Origin: Promicromonospora citrea
GTDB taxonomy: Bacteria; Actinomycetota; Actinomycetes; Actinomycetales; Cellulomonadaceae
Direction: 5' to 3'
Length of the DNA stretch: 52,371 nucleotides
Assembly (NCBI RefSeq): GCF_013004695.1
Contig: NZ_JABEMG010000015.1
Coordinates: 1-52,371 of the forward strand
Both the position numbers and the translations under genes were made by a program. The notes under the pieces are model-generated. The model did no database searches. It was given only the letters and a program-made list of their open reading frames with translations, and was not told the DNA's origin. Of this stretch, positions 36,540-44,147 are shown piece by piece; the stretch's first letter is position 1; the number at the start of each line of letters is the position of its first letter.

Positions 36540-37022
36540 GTGAACGTGCGCACAGCCTCGCTGCCCGACGCCGCCGCGGTCGCCCAGGTGCACCACACCA
36601 CCTGGGTCACGACGTACGGGGCGATCCTCCCGCCCGAGTTCTGGGCCACCGCCACGCTCGAGCGCCGTGTCGCGACGTGGCGGCGCTGGCTCGCCAACGG
36701 TGCCGCCCCGCTCGTCGCCGAGGTCGACGGCGTCGTGGTCGGCGTCGCGATGGCCGGCGAGGCCGTCGAGCAGGAGGACATCCCGCCGGTGCGCGACGCA
36801 CAGCTCTACCTCCTGTACGTCCTCGCGGAGCAGCACGGGACCGGCGTCGGGCAGGCCCTGCTGGACGCCACGCTGCCGCCCGGCACGCCCGCCCAGCTCT
36901 GGGTCGCCGAGGACAACCCGCGCGCCCGCCGGTTCTACGAGCGCAACGGCTTCGTGGTCGAAGGTGCCCGCGTGGTCGACACGACCATGGCCGACCTGGC
37001 CGAGATTCGAATGGTCCGGTAG
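36540..37022 (+). CDS. GNAT family N-acetyltransferase (tandem copy 1)
   Basis: A 160-residue acetyl-CoA-dependent acetyltransferase. The conserved core includes VAQVHHTTWVTTYGAILP at the start (RimI/PaiA-like), LYLLYVLAEQHGTGVGQALLDA (acetyl-CoA loop with GTGVGQ, ~95-110) and NPRARRFYERNGFV. GTG 36540 gives the family-like MNVRTASLPD start. A TATGTT element (36527-36532) ends eight bases before, so the message may be leaderless; ATG 36528 in the same frame is the alternative. It is clearly related to the next gene (for example the PPEFW/PPAHW and LPPGTxAQLW stretches), so the pair arose by duplication. Substrate unknown. Confidence 0.85.
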   Translation: MNVRTASLPDAAAVAQVHHTTWVTTYGAILPPEFWATATLERRVATWRRWLANGAAPLVAEVDGVVVGVAMAGEAVEQEDIPPVRDAQLYLLYVLAEQHGTGVGQALLDATLPPGTPAQLWVAEDNPRARRFYERNGFVVEGARVVDTTMADLAEIRMVR

Positions 37023-37040
37023 TCGGGTTACGGTTCCGCC

Positions 37041-37529
37041 ATGTCTGATTTCCACGTCCGCGCCTCGACCCCCGACGACGCCGTCGGCATCGCCGCGGTG
37101 CACTGGACCACGCGACGGGCGGCGTTCGGCGAGCTCCTGCCGCCCGCGCACTGGGAGACCGAGACGCTCGGCACCCGGACCGAGGGCTGGATGCGCATCC
37201 TGGCCGCGGGGAACAAGGCACTGGTCGCCGAGATGGGCGACAAGATCGTCGGCTTCGCGATGAAGAACCCCTCCGGGCCGCACCTGGGCCACCCGCCCGC
37301 GCGGGCGGTCGAGCTGCACGAGCTCTACGTCGACCCGGCCTACCACGGGACCAACGTCGGCCACGCCCTGCTGGAGAACATCCTGCCGCCCGGCACCGCC
37401 GCGCAGCTGTGGACCTACGCGTCCAACCCGCGCGCCCGCAAGTTCTTCCAGCGCGCGGGCTTCCTGCCCGACGGTGTGACGGAGACCGACCCGGACACGG
37501 GGGTGCTCGAGGTCCGCCTGGTGCGCTGA
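37041..37529 (+). CDS. GNAT family N-acetyltransferase (tandem copy 2)
   Basis: A 162-residue paralogue of the preceding acetyltransferase, sharing VHWTTRRAAFGELLPPAHW, ELYVDPAYHGTNVGHALLENILPPGTAAQLWTYASNPRARKFFQRAGF when aligned piece by piece. The acetyl-CoA loop is HGTNVGHALL. The two proteins are much diverged in the middle, which is where the substrate would bind. Starts at ATG 37041, 18 bases after copy 1 stops. The acceptor substrate is unknown. Confidence 0.88.
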   Translation: MSDFHVRASTPDDAVGIAAVHWTTRRAAFGELLPPAHWETETLGTRTEGWMRILAAGNKALVAEMGDKIVGFAMKNPSGPHLGHPPARAVELHELYVDPAYHGTNVGHALLENILPPGTAAQLWTYASNPRARKFFQRAGFLPDGVTETDPDTGVLEVRLVR

Positions 37530-37578
37530 CCTGGGCAGGCGGGTCCGTCGGCCGTGCTCGACGTGCCAGGATCGTGCC

Positions 37579-38517
37579 ATGAGCGAGGCGTACGCGATCG
37601 AGCTGCACACCGATCCCGCCGCGGTGCTCGCCGCTGCGGGCGACCTGCTGGCCGCCGACCCCGTCGTCTGGAGCGTCGTCGCGTCCGTGACGCACCACAG
37701 CGCACGCACGTTCACGCCCGGAGCGCCCCGGCCGCCCCACCCGACGTGGTGGGCCGTGGTGCGGGAGGCGCGCGGCGCCGTCGTCGGCGTGGCGATGCGC
37801 ACCATGCCGCGCGCCCCGCACACCGTGTGGGTACCCGCCCTGCCCGACGACGCGGCGCGGCTGCTGGCCCGTGCCGCGCTGGAGCACACCGCGCGGGCGG
37901 ACGAGCCGCCCCTCGTCTCCGCGAACGGACCGCGGTCCGCCGTCACGGCGTTCGCCGACGAGGTGGTGCGTGCCTCCGGCGGGACCGTGCGCGAGGACCG
38001 GCCCGAACGCCTCTGGGAGGCACGCCGGGTGGTGCCGCCCGACCCCGCCCCGGCGGGGCGCGCGCGGCGCGCGGTCGCGAGCGACCTGCCCCTGGTCGAG
38101 ACGTGGTTCGACGTCTTCCACGCCGACGCCGACGCGCAGGCCGGGCGCCCGCCCGCCGTCGAGCCGGTGCGCGTCCAGGGCGCTCACCGCTCCGTCGCGG
38201 ACGGCGACGTGTGGCTGTGGGAGGTCGACGGCGAGGCGGTCCAGCTCACGGCCGCGCGTCCGCCGTCCTTCGGCGTGGTCCGGATCGGGCCGGTCTACAC
38301 CCCGCCCGAGCACCGCGGGCACGGCTACGCCCGCGCTCTGGTGGCCCACCTGGCCGGCCGGGTGCTCGACGCCGGGCACCGCGTCTGCCTCTACACCGAC
38401 CGGGACAACCCGGTGTCCCACCGCACGTATGCCGCGATCGGGTTCGAGCCGGTGCTGGACCAGGTCACGCTGGGTATCGTGCGCTCGACCGACACCACGA
38501 CACGGGGGACACGCTGA
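37579..38517 (+). CDS. GNAT family N-acetyltransferase, two-domain
   Basis: A 312-residue protein with a degenerate N-terminal half (~1-150) and a typical GNAT domain at the C-terminus: GPVYTPPEHRGHGYARALVAHLAGRVLDAGHRVCLYTDRDNPVSHRTYAAIGFEP, in which the acetyl-CoA loop is HRGHGYA (~237-243). This layout is like actinobacterial proteins annotated only as GNAT family. It overlaps the next gene by one base (TGATG). Unlike the two genes before it, it does not look like a recent duplicate. Confidence 0.87.
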   Translation: MSEAYAIELHTDPAAVLAAAGDLLAADPVVWSVVASVTHHSARTFTPGAPRPPHPTWWAVVREARGAVVGVAMRTMPRAPHTVWVPALPDDAARLLARAALEHTARADEPPLVSANGPRSAVTAFADEVVRASGGTVREDRPERLWEARRVVPPDPAPAGRARRAVASDLPLVETWFDVFHADADAQAGRPPAVEPVRVQGAHRSVADGDVWLWEVDGEAVQLTAARPPSFGVVRIGPVYTPPEHRGHGYARALVAHLAGRVLDAGHRVCLYTDRDNPVSHRTYAAIGFEPVLDQVTLGIVRSTDTTTRGTR

Positions 38518-39038
38518 TGGGACGCAGGGCGATCATCTTCCACGGGACGCGCGCGCAGCCCGGGTGGATCTGGTACCCCTGGCTCGCCGACCGCCTGCGG
38601 GCGCGCGGGTACGACGTCGAGACGCCGCACCACCCGGGCCTCAACGTGGAGCCGATCGAGACGTTCCTGCCGGGCGTGCTCGACGCGCACACGTTCGACG
38701 AGGACACGGTGCTCGTGGGGCACTCCGGCGGCGCGGCGCTGCTGCTCGCGATCCTCGAGCACCTCGACGTGACCGTGGCGCAGGCGGTGCTCGTGGGCGG
38801 GTACTCGACCAACCCCAACCCCGGGCCCGAGCCGGTGCTGCAGGACTCCTACGACTGGGAGAAGATCCGGTCGCACGTGCGCGACATCGTGTTCCTCAAC
38901 TCCGTGACCGACGAGGCGGGCTGCGACGTCGAGCAGGGCCGTGCGATGTTCGACCGCCTGGGCGGGACGCTCGTCGTGCGCGACGACGGGCACTTCCTCA
39001 CCGACACGATCGAGATCGCGGACCGGCTGATCCCCTGA
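38517..39038 (+). CDS. Small alpha/beta hydrolase, RBBP9/YdeN type
   Basis: A 173-residue serine hydrolase. The nucleophile elbow is VGHSGGAAL (Ser ~71; GHSGG), the histidine is in RDDGHFLTD near the C-terminus, and FHGTRAQPGWIWYPWLADRL at the start is the family opening. The aspartate is probably in NSVTDEAG. Start ATG 38517 overlaps the acetyltransferase stop and follows a GGGGGA site. RBBP9-type proteins have no single known substrate. Confidence 0.85.
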   Translation: MGRRAIIFHGTRAQPGWIWYPWLADRLRARGYDVETPHHPGLNVEPIETFLPGVLDAHTFDEDTVLVGHSGGAALLLAILEHLDVTVAQAVLVGGYSTNPNPGPEPVLQDSYDWEKIRSHVRDIVFLNSVTDEAGCDVEQGRAMFDRLGGTLVVRDDGHFLTDTIEIADRLIP

Positions 39039-39052
39039 CCACGCAGGCGTCC

Positions 39053-39065
39053 CTGCTCTGAGCAG
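39053..39065 (+). promoter_or_regulatory. Operator CTGCTC-T-GAGCAG upstream of the clpP pair
   Basis: A perfect 13-base palindrome 58 bases before the first clpP start. The same palindrome with A in the centre lies upstream of the ClgR/PopR-like gene (40757-40769). Both fit CTGCY-N3-RGCAG, close to the TCTGCC-N3-GGCAGA site reported for Streptomyces PopR, so it is very likely the binding site of the adjacent regulator. Confidence 0.75.
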
Positions 39066-39067
39066 TG

Positions 39068-39080
39068 CTGCCGAGGGCAG
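39068..39080 (+). promoter_or_regulatory. Second operator CTGCC-GAG-GGCAG upstream of the clpP pair
   Basis: A second 13-base palindrome whose centre is 15 bases from that of the first. It is even closer to the PopR site, having CTGCC-N3-GGCAGA. Two sites in tandem suggest cooperative binding or a high- and a low-affinity site. Confidence 0.75.
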
Positions 39081-39122
39081 ATCCGGCTGCCTCGCACCCC
39101 ACGGCGGGGGCACGGTGGACGC

Positions 39123-39749
39123 ATGACCGATGCACCCACCCCACCGCAGTTCGACGACCGGACGCGGCGCACCCTGTACGAGCGCCGCGTCCTGGTCCTC
39201 GACGGACCCCTCGACGACGACAACGGCACGCTGCTCATGACGCAGCTCATCTCGCTGGCCACGGAGGACCCGGCCGCGGACATCGACCTGTGGATCCACT
39301 CGCCGGGCGGCTCCGTGCCCGCGATGCTGGCCATCCGCGACCTCATGCGCACCATCCCCAACGACGTCTCGACGCTCGTCCTGGGCATCGCCTACAGCGC
39401 CGGGCAGTTCCTGCTCTCCGCGGGCACGCACGGCAAGCGCCGAGCGCTGCCGAGCTCCCGGGTGCTCATGCACCAGGGCTCCGCGGGCATCGCCGGGACC
39501 GCCGTGGACATCGAGCTGCAGGCCGACGACCTGCGCCACACGCGCGACACCGTGCTGCGCCTCGTCGCGGAGGACACCGGGCAGCCGGTGGACCGCGTGT
39601 TCGAGGAGTCGCTGCACGATCACTGGTACACCGCGCAGGAGGCGCGCGAGTTCGGGTTCATCGACGCGATCGTGGAGGGCTTCGGGGACATCCGGCCGCG
39701 CGAGCGCGCCCGCACCGGCTTCGCCGCCGCCGAGGGAGGCGCCCGATGA
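39123..39749 (+). CDS. ClpP-like protease subunit, ClpP3 type (catalytic)
   Basis: A 208-residue proteolytic subunit of a Clp protease, which degrades proteins fed by ClpX or ClpC ATPases in the cytoplasm. The triad is complete: Ser92 in GIAYSAGQFLL, His117 in RVLMHQGSAG, Asp166 in LHDHWYTAQEA. The serine loop is unusual (AYSAGQ instead of AASMGA), as is HQGSAG in place of HQP. ITGTAVDIELQAD-like text (IAGTAVDIELQAD) matches Streptomyces ClpP3. It overlaps the second clpP by four bases. A ClgR/PopR-like regulator and its palindromic sites flank the pair. The housekeeping clpP1P2 must lie elsewhere. Confidence 0.92.
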   Translation: MTDAPTPPQFDDRTRRTLYERRVLVLDGPLDDDNGTLLMTQLISLATEDPAADIDLWIHSPGGSVPAMLAIRDLMRTIPNDVSTLVLGIAYSAGQFLLSAGTHGKRRALPSSRVLMHQGSAGIAGTAVDIELQADDLRHTRDTVLRLVAEDTGQPVDRVFEESLHDHWYTAQEAREFGFIDAIVEGFGDIRPRERARTGFAAAEGGAR

Positions 39750-40333
39750 GCACCTACACCATCCCGAACGTCATCGCGGCGCACCCGCGCGGCGAACGCA
39801 TCATGGACGTCTACTCGCAGCTGCTCAGCGAGCGGATCATCTATCTCGGCACGGGCATCGACGCGGGCGTCGCGAACGCCCTCATCGCCCAGCTGATCCA
39901 CCTGGAGTCGGCAAGCCCGGACAGCGACATCCAGCTCTACATCAACTGCGAGGGCGGGGACCCGGGCGCCGGCATGGCCGTCTACGACACGATGCGGTAC
40001 ATCCGTTCGCCCGTCGCGACGACGTGCGTCGGACAGGCCGTCGCGATCGGGGCGGTGCTCCTGGCCGCGGGGGCCGAGGGCCGGCGGTCGGCCCTGCCGC
40101 ACGCCCGCGTGGTGCTGCACCAGCCGGCCGCGCAGGGTCGCGGGCCCATCCCCGACCTGATCCTGCAGGCCGACGAGGTGGTCCGCGTCCGGGCCGACAT
40201 GGAGTCCGTCCTGGCCCGGCACACCGGCCAGAGCGTGGAGACCCTGCGCGCCGACACCGACAGGGACCGCATCTTCACCGCACGCGCCGCGCAGGAGTAC
40301 GGCCTGCTGGACCAGGTGATCGAGGAGCGGTGA
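39746..40333 (+). CDS. ClpP-like subunit with catalytic serine replaced by alanine
   Basis: A 195-residue ClpP homologue. The serine loop reads TCVGQAVAIGAVLLAAG where ClpP has TCVGQAASMGAFLLAAG, so the nucleophile is Ala100 (codon GCG at 40043-40045). His125 (VVLHQP) and Asp174 (DRDRIFT) remain, and the handle and hydrophobic pocket segments (RIIYLGTGID, LINCEGGDP-like) look intact. It should assemble but not cleave, as ClpR subunits of cyanobacteria and plastids do. It is coupled to the catalytic gene by a four-base overlap, suggesting a mixed complex. An alternative is another residue serving as nucleophile, but none is obvious. Confidence 0.93.
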   Translation: MSTYTIPNVIAAHPRGERIMDVYSQLLSERIIYLGTGIDAGVANALIAQLIHLESASPDSDIQLYINCEGGDPGAGMAVYDTMRYIRSPVATTCVGQAVAIGAVLLAAGAEGRRSALPHARVVLHQPAAQGRGPIPDLILQADEVVRVRADMESVLARHTGQSVETLRADTDRDRIFTARAAQEYGLLDQVIEER

Positions 40334-40342
40334 GCCGCGCGG

Positions 40343-40714
40343 CTACGCCGCCAGCGCGAAGGCTGCCCGGCACGTCGGCTGTCGGGCAGCCCCTCGCACG
40401 GCACCCAGGCGGTCGGCGACGGCGCTGACCAGGTCGACCAACGTGATGCCCAGCGCACCCGTGACCGCGGCGATCATCTCGCTCGAGGGCTCCTTGACCC
40501 CGCGCTCGATCTCCGACAGGTACTGCGGCGAGATGCCGGCACGGCGGGCCGTCTGGTCCAGCGTCTCCTCGCGCTGATGACGCACGTCGCGCAGGCGCTC
40601 GCCGACCAGGTGCCGCCACAGCGGCTCGCGCGCCGCCGGGCGCGGGGCGTCGCCGTCACGGGGACGTCCGTCGCTCGCCGGGGTGCGGACCGGTGCGGGT
40701 GCTGTCTCGGCCAT
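40343..40714 (-). CDS. XRE-family regulator, ClgR/PopR-like, with C-terminal ALAA
   Basis: A 123-residue regulator. After a Pro/Ala-rich N-terminus (~1-35) comes LWRHLVGERLRDVRHQREETLDQTARRAGISPQYLSEIERGVKEPSSEMIAA in pieces typical of ClgR/PopR: RRAGISPQYLSEIERGVKE is the helix-turn-helix. The protein ends with ALAA; in Streptomyces lividans, PopR and ClgR are degraded by ClpP through terminal alanines. It faces the clpP pair tail to tail, 9 bases apart. A palindrome equal to the one before clpP lies 43 bases upstream of ATG 40714, so autoregulation is likely. A GTG at 40738 is the other start. Confidence 0.9.
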   Translation of the reverse strand: MAETAPAPVRTPASDGRPRDGDAPRPAAREPLWRHLVGERLRDVRHQREETLDQTARRAGISPQYLSEIERGVKEPSSEMIAAVTGALGITLVDLVSAVADRLGAVRGAARQPTCRAAFALAA

Positions 40715-40756
40715 GCGCCCGAGCGTAGGGCGGGGCACCGGCGACGGCGCGCGGTT

Positions 40757-40769
40757 CTGCTCAGAGCAG
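40757..40769 (-). promoter_or_regulatory. Operator CTGCTC-A-GAGCAG upstream of the ClgR/PopR-like gene
   Basis: A perfect 13-base palindrome that differs from the one at 39053 only in the central base pair. It lies 43 bases upstream of the regulator start and 98 bases upstream of the divergent DNA-glycosylase-like gene. It is the best evidence that the regulator controls its own gene and the clpP pair. Confidence 0.75.
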
Positions 40770-40866
40770 CGAGGGCGCGTCCCGGTCGGCGGCCGCGGGG
40801 CGCCGGCCGGGCGGGCGTCGGCCCGGGCCGCTGGCCAGGCGGGCCCGAGCCCGTCAGGATGGAGGC

Positions 40867-41457
40867 ATGACCTCCAGGCTCTGGATCACCGGCGACCCCG
40901 ACACGGACGCGCTGCTGAGCGACGACCCGTTCGCCCTCCTCGTGGGCATGCTGCTCGACCAGCAGTTCCCGATGGAGCACGCCTTCGCCGGACCGGGCAA
41001 GATCCGGGAGCGCATGGGCTCGTTCGACGTCCGCGCCATCGCGGAGGCCGATCCCGAGGAGTTCGTGGCGATGGCGACCACTCCCCCGGCGATCCACCGG
41101 TACGGCCGGTCCATGGCGGGGCGGGTGCTGGAGCTCGCCCGCACGGTCGTCGACGAGTACGACGGCGACGCGGCGCGCATCTGGACGGCGCCCGGCGCCG
41201 ACGGCGGTGCGCCGACCGGCCGCGAGGTGCTCCGGCGGCTCAACGCCCTGCCCGGGTACGGCGAGCGCAAGGCCAAGATCTTCCTCGCGCTGCTCGGCAA
41301 GCAGCGCGGTGTCCGGCCCGAGGGCTGGCGCGAGGCGGCGGGCGAGTTCGGCGAGGAGGGGTCGCGGCGCTCGATCGCCGACGTGACGAGCGCTGAGGCC
41401 CTGCAGGAGGTCCGCGCGTTCAAGAAGGCGCAGAAGGCTGCGGCGAAGAAGGGCTGA
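40867..41457 (+). CDS. HhH-GPD-type base excision repair protein
   Basis: A 196-residue protein of the actinobacterial HhH-GPD family (TIGR03252), related to DNA glycosylases that remove damaged bases. The opening LWITGDPDTDALLSDDPFALLVGMLLDQQFPMEHAF is the family signature, and the helix-hairpin-helix is LNALPGYGERKAKIFLALLGK (~118-138). The catalytic lysine of EndoIII-like enzymes is not evident; the aspartate position may be in the VTSAE region or absent, so activity is uncertain. The tail is Lys/Ala-rich. ATG 40867 starts the conserved text, preceded by a weak GGAGG site. Confidence 0.88.
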   Translation: MTSRLWITGDPDTDALLSDDPFALLVGMLLDQQFPMEHAFAGPGKIRERMGSFDVRAIAEADPEEFVAMATTPPAIHRYGRSMAGRVLELARTVVDEYDGDAARIWTAPGADGGAPTGREVLRRLNALPGYGERKAKIFLALLGKQRGVRPEGWREAAGEFGEEGSRRSIADVTSAEALQEVRAFKKAQKAAAKKG

Positions 41458-41474
41458 GGGCACCACGCGCCCCC

Positions 41475-42554
41475 TCACCTCCCCACCACCCTGTTCGCGA
41501 ACGCCTCCACCGCATTCACCACGGCGGTAAACCGCGGCGACCAGAAGAGGTCGAAGCCGTGCTGCCCACCCGGCAGCTCCGCGTACACCACCGGGGCATG
41601 CGACACGGAGCGCAGCCGACCGGCGAACAGCCGGGCGTTCTCGACCGGGACGACCGAGTCGTGGTCGCCGTGCACGACCATCACCGGGGGCGCGTCGGCG
41701 CCGACCGTCTCCGTCGGCGACGTCTCCGGACCACGACCGAAGTACCGACCCCAGTACCCGCCCAGCCCGACGACCGCGCTCACCGACGTGTCCACGCCCT
41801 CGAACGTCCGCTCGCCCTCCGGTGCGCAGGCTGCCAGCGCCGACATGTGCGCACCGGCCGAGGAGCCGCTCAGGACGATCCGACCCGGGTCGGCGCCCCA
41901 GGCCTCGCCGTGCCGCCGGACCCAGGCGACCAACCGCCGGACGTCCTCGACGTGCTCCTCGACCGACGCGGCGGGCCGCAGCCGGTAGTTCGCGCTCAGG
42001 CAGACCCAGCCGCGCTCGGCCAGCCGGTGCAGCAGCGGCAGGGACTGTGAGCTCTTGTGCCCGGTGGTGTAGTAGCCGCCGTGGAGGTGGATCAGCACGG
42101 GTGCGCCGGTGCCACCGGCCCTGCGCCGGTACAGGTCGAACCGGTGTCGCCGGCCCGCAGGGCCGTAGACGAGGTCGGAGACCCGCTCGACGGTGCGAGG
42201 ACGCACGGCGAACGGCAGGAGGAGCACGCGCCACCACGGGCCGGACGGCACCGGGGTCGGGGCCACGGCACCCCGCAGCACCGCCCCGGCACGGGCCCCG
42301 CGCCAGGCCGTCAGGACCAGGCACCCGGCTGCGAGGACCGCCGCGGCGGCCGCGACCGGCGAGCCGAGGTCACCCTGGACCACCGCCAGGGCCGTGCTGG
42401 CCCCGAACGCGAGCGCCGCCAGGACGGGCAGCTCGCCGATCGCCAGCGTCGTGAGGAACAGCGCGGCGCCGAGCGGCCTGGGCAGCCGGGGCGGGCGTAG
42501 CGCGGGCAGCGCCAGCACCGCGAGGCCGACGAGGTAGCCGACCGGGGTGCTCAT
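41475..42554 (-). CDS. Alpha/beta hydrolase (esterase/lipase, HSL type) with N-terminal membrane segments
   Basis: A 359-residue hydrolase. Two to four hydrophobic helices occupy residues ~1-75, then the hormone-sensitive-lipase type fold has the oxyanion motif HLHGGYYTTGH, the nucleophile elbow SGSSAGAHM and, near the end, HGDHDSVVPVENA (Asp) and GGQHGFDLF (His). It is probably membrane-bound with the catalytic domain on one face. ATG 42554 overlaps the upstream gene stop by four bases, so translation is coupled to the DUF6069-type gene. Confidence 0.88.
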   Translation of the reverse strand: MSTPVGYLVGLAVLALPALRPPRLPRPLGAALFLTTLAIGELPVLAALAFGASTALAVVQGDLGSPVAAAAAVLAAGCLVLTAWRGARAGAVLRGAVAPTPVPSGPWWRVLLLPFAVRPRTVERVSDLVYGPAGRRHRFDLYRRRAGGTGAPVLIHLHGGYYTTGHKSSQSLPLLHRLAERGWVCLSANYRLRPAASVEEHVEDVRRLVAWVRRHGEAWGADPGRIVLSGSSAGAHMSALAACAPEGERTFEGVDTSVSAVVGLGGYWGRYFGRGPETSPTETVGADAPPVMVVHGDHDSVVPVENARLFAGRLRSVSHAPVVYAELPGGQHGFDLFWSPRFTAVVNAVEAFANRVVGR

Positions 42555-42910
42555 CGGCGCGCCAGCCCGGCCAGGAGGATCCCGCCCACGAGCACGTGCA
42601 TGCCGAGCAGGACCAGCACCGCAGCGGCGGAACCGGCGCCCAGCGGTCCCGCGCAGGACACGGCGAGCACGACGCACGCGATCACCACCCAGGCACGACC
42701 ACCGCGGGCCGTGACGCGCTCGAGCACCGCGCGCAGGCCCCACCCGGCGAGCCCCGCCACGAGGCATGCGAGGACGACGGGGACGACGCCGACGGCAGTG
42801 GCCCCCACGGTCAGGTCGACCCCGGCGACGGGCACGGCGGCGACCCACAGTGCGACGGCTACGGCCGTGGCGGCGAGAACGACGAGGATGCGGCGCAGGT
42901 GTGTGTTCAT
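42551..42910 (-). CDS. Four-helix membrane protein, DUF6069-like
   Basis: A 119-residue membrane protein with four helices: ILVVLAATAVAVALWVAAV, VGVVPVVLACLVAGLAGWGL, VVIACVVLAVSCAGPLG and VLVLLGMHVLVGGILLAG. A short basic N-terminus (MNTHLRR) follows ATG 42910; longer in-frame starts would encode hydrophilic text that looks like antisense of the histidine kinase leader. It overlaps the esterase gene by four bases. Similar proteins are annotated as DUF6069; function unknown. Confidence 0.78.
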   Translation of the reverse strand: MNTHLRRILVVLAATAVAVALWVAAVPVAGVDLTVGATAVGVVPVVLACLVAGLAGWGLRAVLERVTARGGRAWVVIACVVLAVSCAGPLGAGSAAAVLVLLGMHVLVGGILLAGLARR

Positions 42911-42977
42911 GCGGCCCAGTCTTGGCGGCGCGTCGGACCCGCACATCGGCCGGACGGACTCGTCGACCCGTGCTCGG

Positions 42978-42992
42978 GGAGGTGGCGCCTCC
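42978..42992. promoter_or_regulatory. Palindrome in the promoter region of the two-component system
   Basis: GGAGG-TGGCG-CCTCC lies 49 bases before the histidine kinase start in the 130-base divergent region that also serves the DUF6069-esterase operon. It could be a binding site for the cognate response regulator; the evidence is only its symmetry and place. Confidence 0.3.
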
Positions 42993-43040
42993 TCCTTTGG
43001 TAGGTGCTCCTCGGCGGCCGGTCCTGGATAGCCTGCCTCC

Positions 43041-44147
43041 GTGACAGCCCGCCCGGACGCCGCAGAGGTCGCCATCACCGCCACGGTCGTGTGCGCGATG
43101 ACGGCGGTGAGCCTCGTGCTGCGGGACCTGCCTGGTCCGCTCGCGGTCGTGGTGGCCGTCGCCGCGGCGTCGGCGGGCATCGCTCAGCTGTGGTGGCCGC
43201 TCCCGGGCGGGATCGCCGCCGGGGTGCTGGCCGGCGTCTCCTCGGTGGCGACGCCGGCCTCGACGATCAGCACCCTGCAGATCGCGTGGCGAGAGCGGTT
43301 CGGCACGGCCGCCGTGGTGGCCGGCGTGGGTGCGGCCGGGCACCTGGCGCAGTGGTTCGTGGCGTCCTCGCCGCCGATCCCGTTCCGCTGGTGGGCCCTG
43401 CTCGTCGGCGCGGTCTACGGCGCCCTGCTGGCCTGGGGTGCGTTCGGCCAGTCCCGCAGGGCGCTGCTCGTCTCCCTGCACCAGCGGGCGGTCCGGGCCG
43501 AGGCCGAGCAGGGCAGGCGTGTCGCGGAGGCCCGGGCGTCCGAGCGGCGCGAGCTCGCCCGCGAGATGCACGACGTGCTCGCCCACCGGCTGACCCTGGT
43601 CGCCACGCACGCCGGGGCCCTGGAGTACCGGCCGGACGCCCCGCCGGAGCGCCTTGCGCAGGCCGCCGGCGTGGTCCGGGAGGGGGTCCATCAGGCCCTC
43701 GACGAGCTTCGCCAGGTGATCGGCCTGCTCCGGGAGGACGGGCCGGCGGACACGGCGCCACCCGGCCTGGAGGACGTGCCCGCGCTGCTCGACGACGCCC
43801 GCCGCGCGGACCAGCGCGTGACGGTCCGCGAGGACCTGTCGGACACACCCCCGCCCGTCGCGGTGGGCCGGGCCGCCTACCGGGTGGTGCAGGAAGGCCT
43901 GACGAACGCGCGCAGGCACGCCCCCGGCGCGGCGGTCGAGCTCTCGCTGCGCGGCACACCCGGCGAGGGCCTCGAGATCGCGGTCACCAACGACCTGGCG
44001 GAGACGGCCTCGAGGACACCGCCGCCCGGCGGGGGCCTGGGGCTCGTCGGCCTGACCGAGCGCGTGCGCCTCGTCGGTGGGCGCCTCGACCACGGCGCCG
44101 CCGCGGGCCGGTTCGGCCTGCGCGCGTGGCTACCATGGCCGCCATGA
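43041..44147 (+). CDS. Sensor histidine kinase, NarL-type partner
   Basis: A 368-residue membrane kinase. Four or five helices (~10-140) with hardly any extracellular loop suggest sensing in or at the membrane. The HisKA_3 dimerisation motif AREMHDVLAHRLTLV holds His177, the phosphorylated residue. The ATPase domain has YRVVQEGLTNARRHAPG (N-box) and GGGLGLVGLTERV (G-box). GTG 43041 comes after CTGCCTCC without a clear ribosome site; TAGCCT at about 43027 may be a -10, making it nearly leaderless. It overlaps the response regulator (ATGA). The signal is unknown; a DHA2 exporter or ABC pump is not adjacent, unlike many such systems. Confidence 0.93.
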   Translation: MTARPDAAEVAITATVVCAMTAVSLVLRDLPGPLAVVVAVAAASAGIAQLWWPLPGGIAAGVLAGVSSVATPASTISTLQIAWRERFGTAAVVAGVGAAGHLAQWFVASSPPIPFRWWALLVGAVYGALLAWGAFGQSRRALLVSLHQRAVRAEAEQGRRVAEARASERRELAREMHDVLAHRLTLVATHAGALEYRPDAPPERLAQAAGVVREGVHQALDELRQVIGLLREDGPADTAPPGLEDVPALLDDARRADQRVTVREDLSDTPPPVAVGRAAYRVVQEGLTNARRHAPGAAVELSLRGTPGEGLEIAVTNDLAETASRTPPPGGGLGLVGLTERVRLVGGRLDHGAAAGRFGLRAWLPWPP

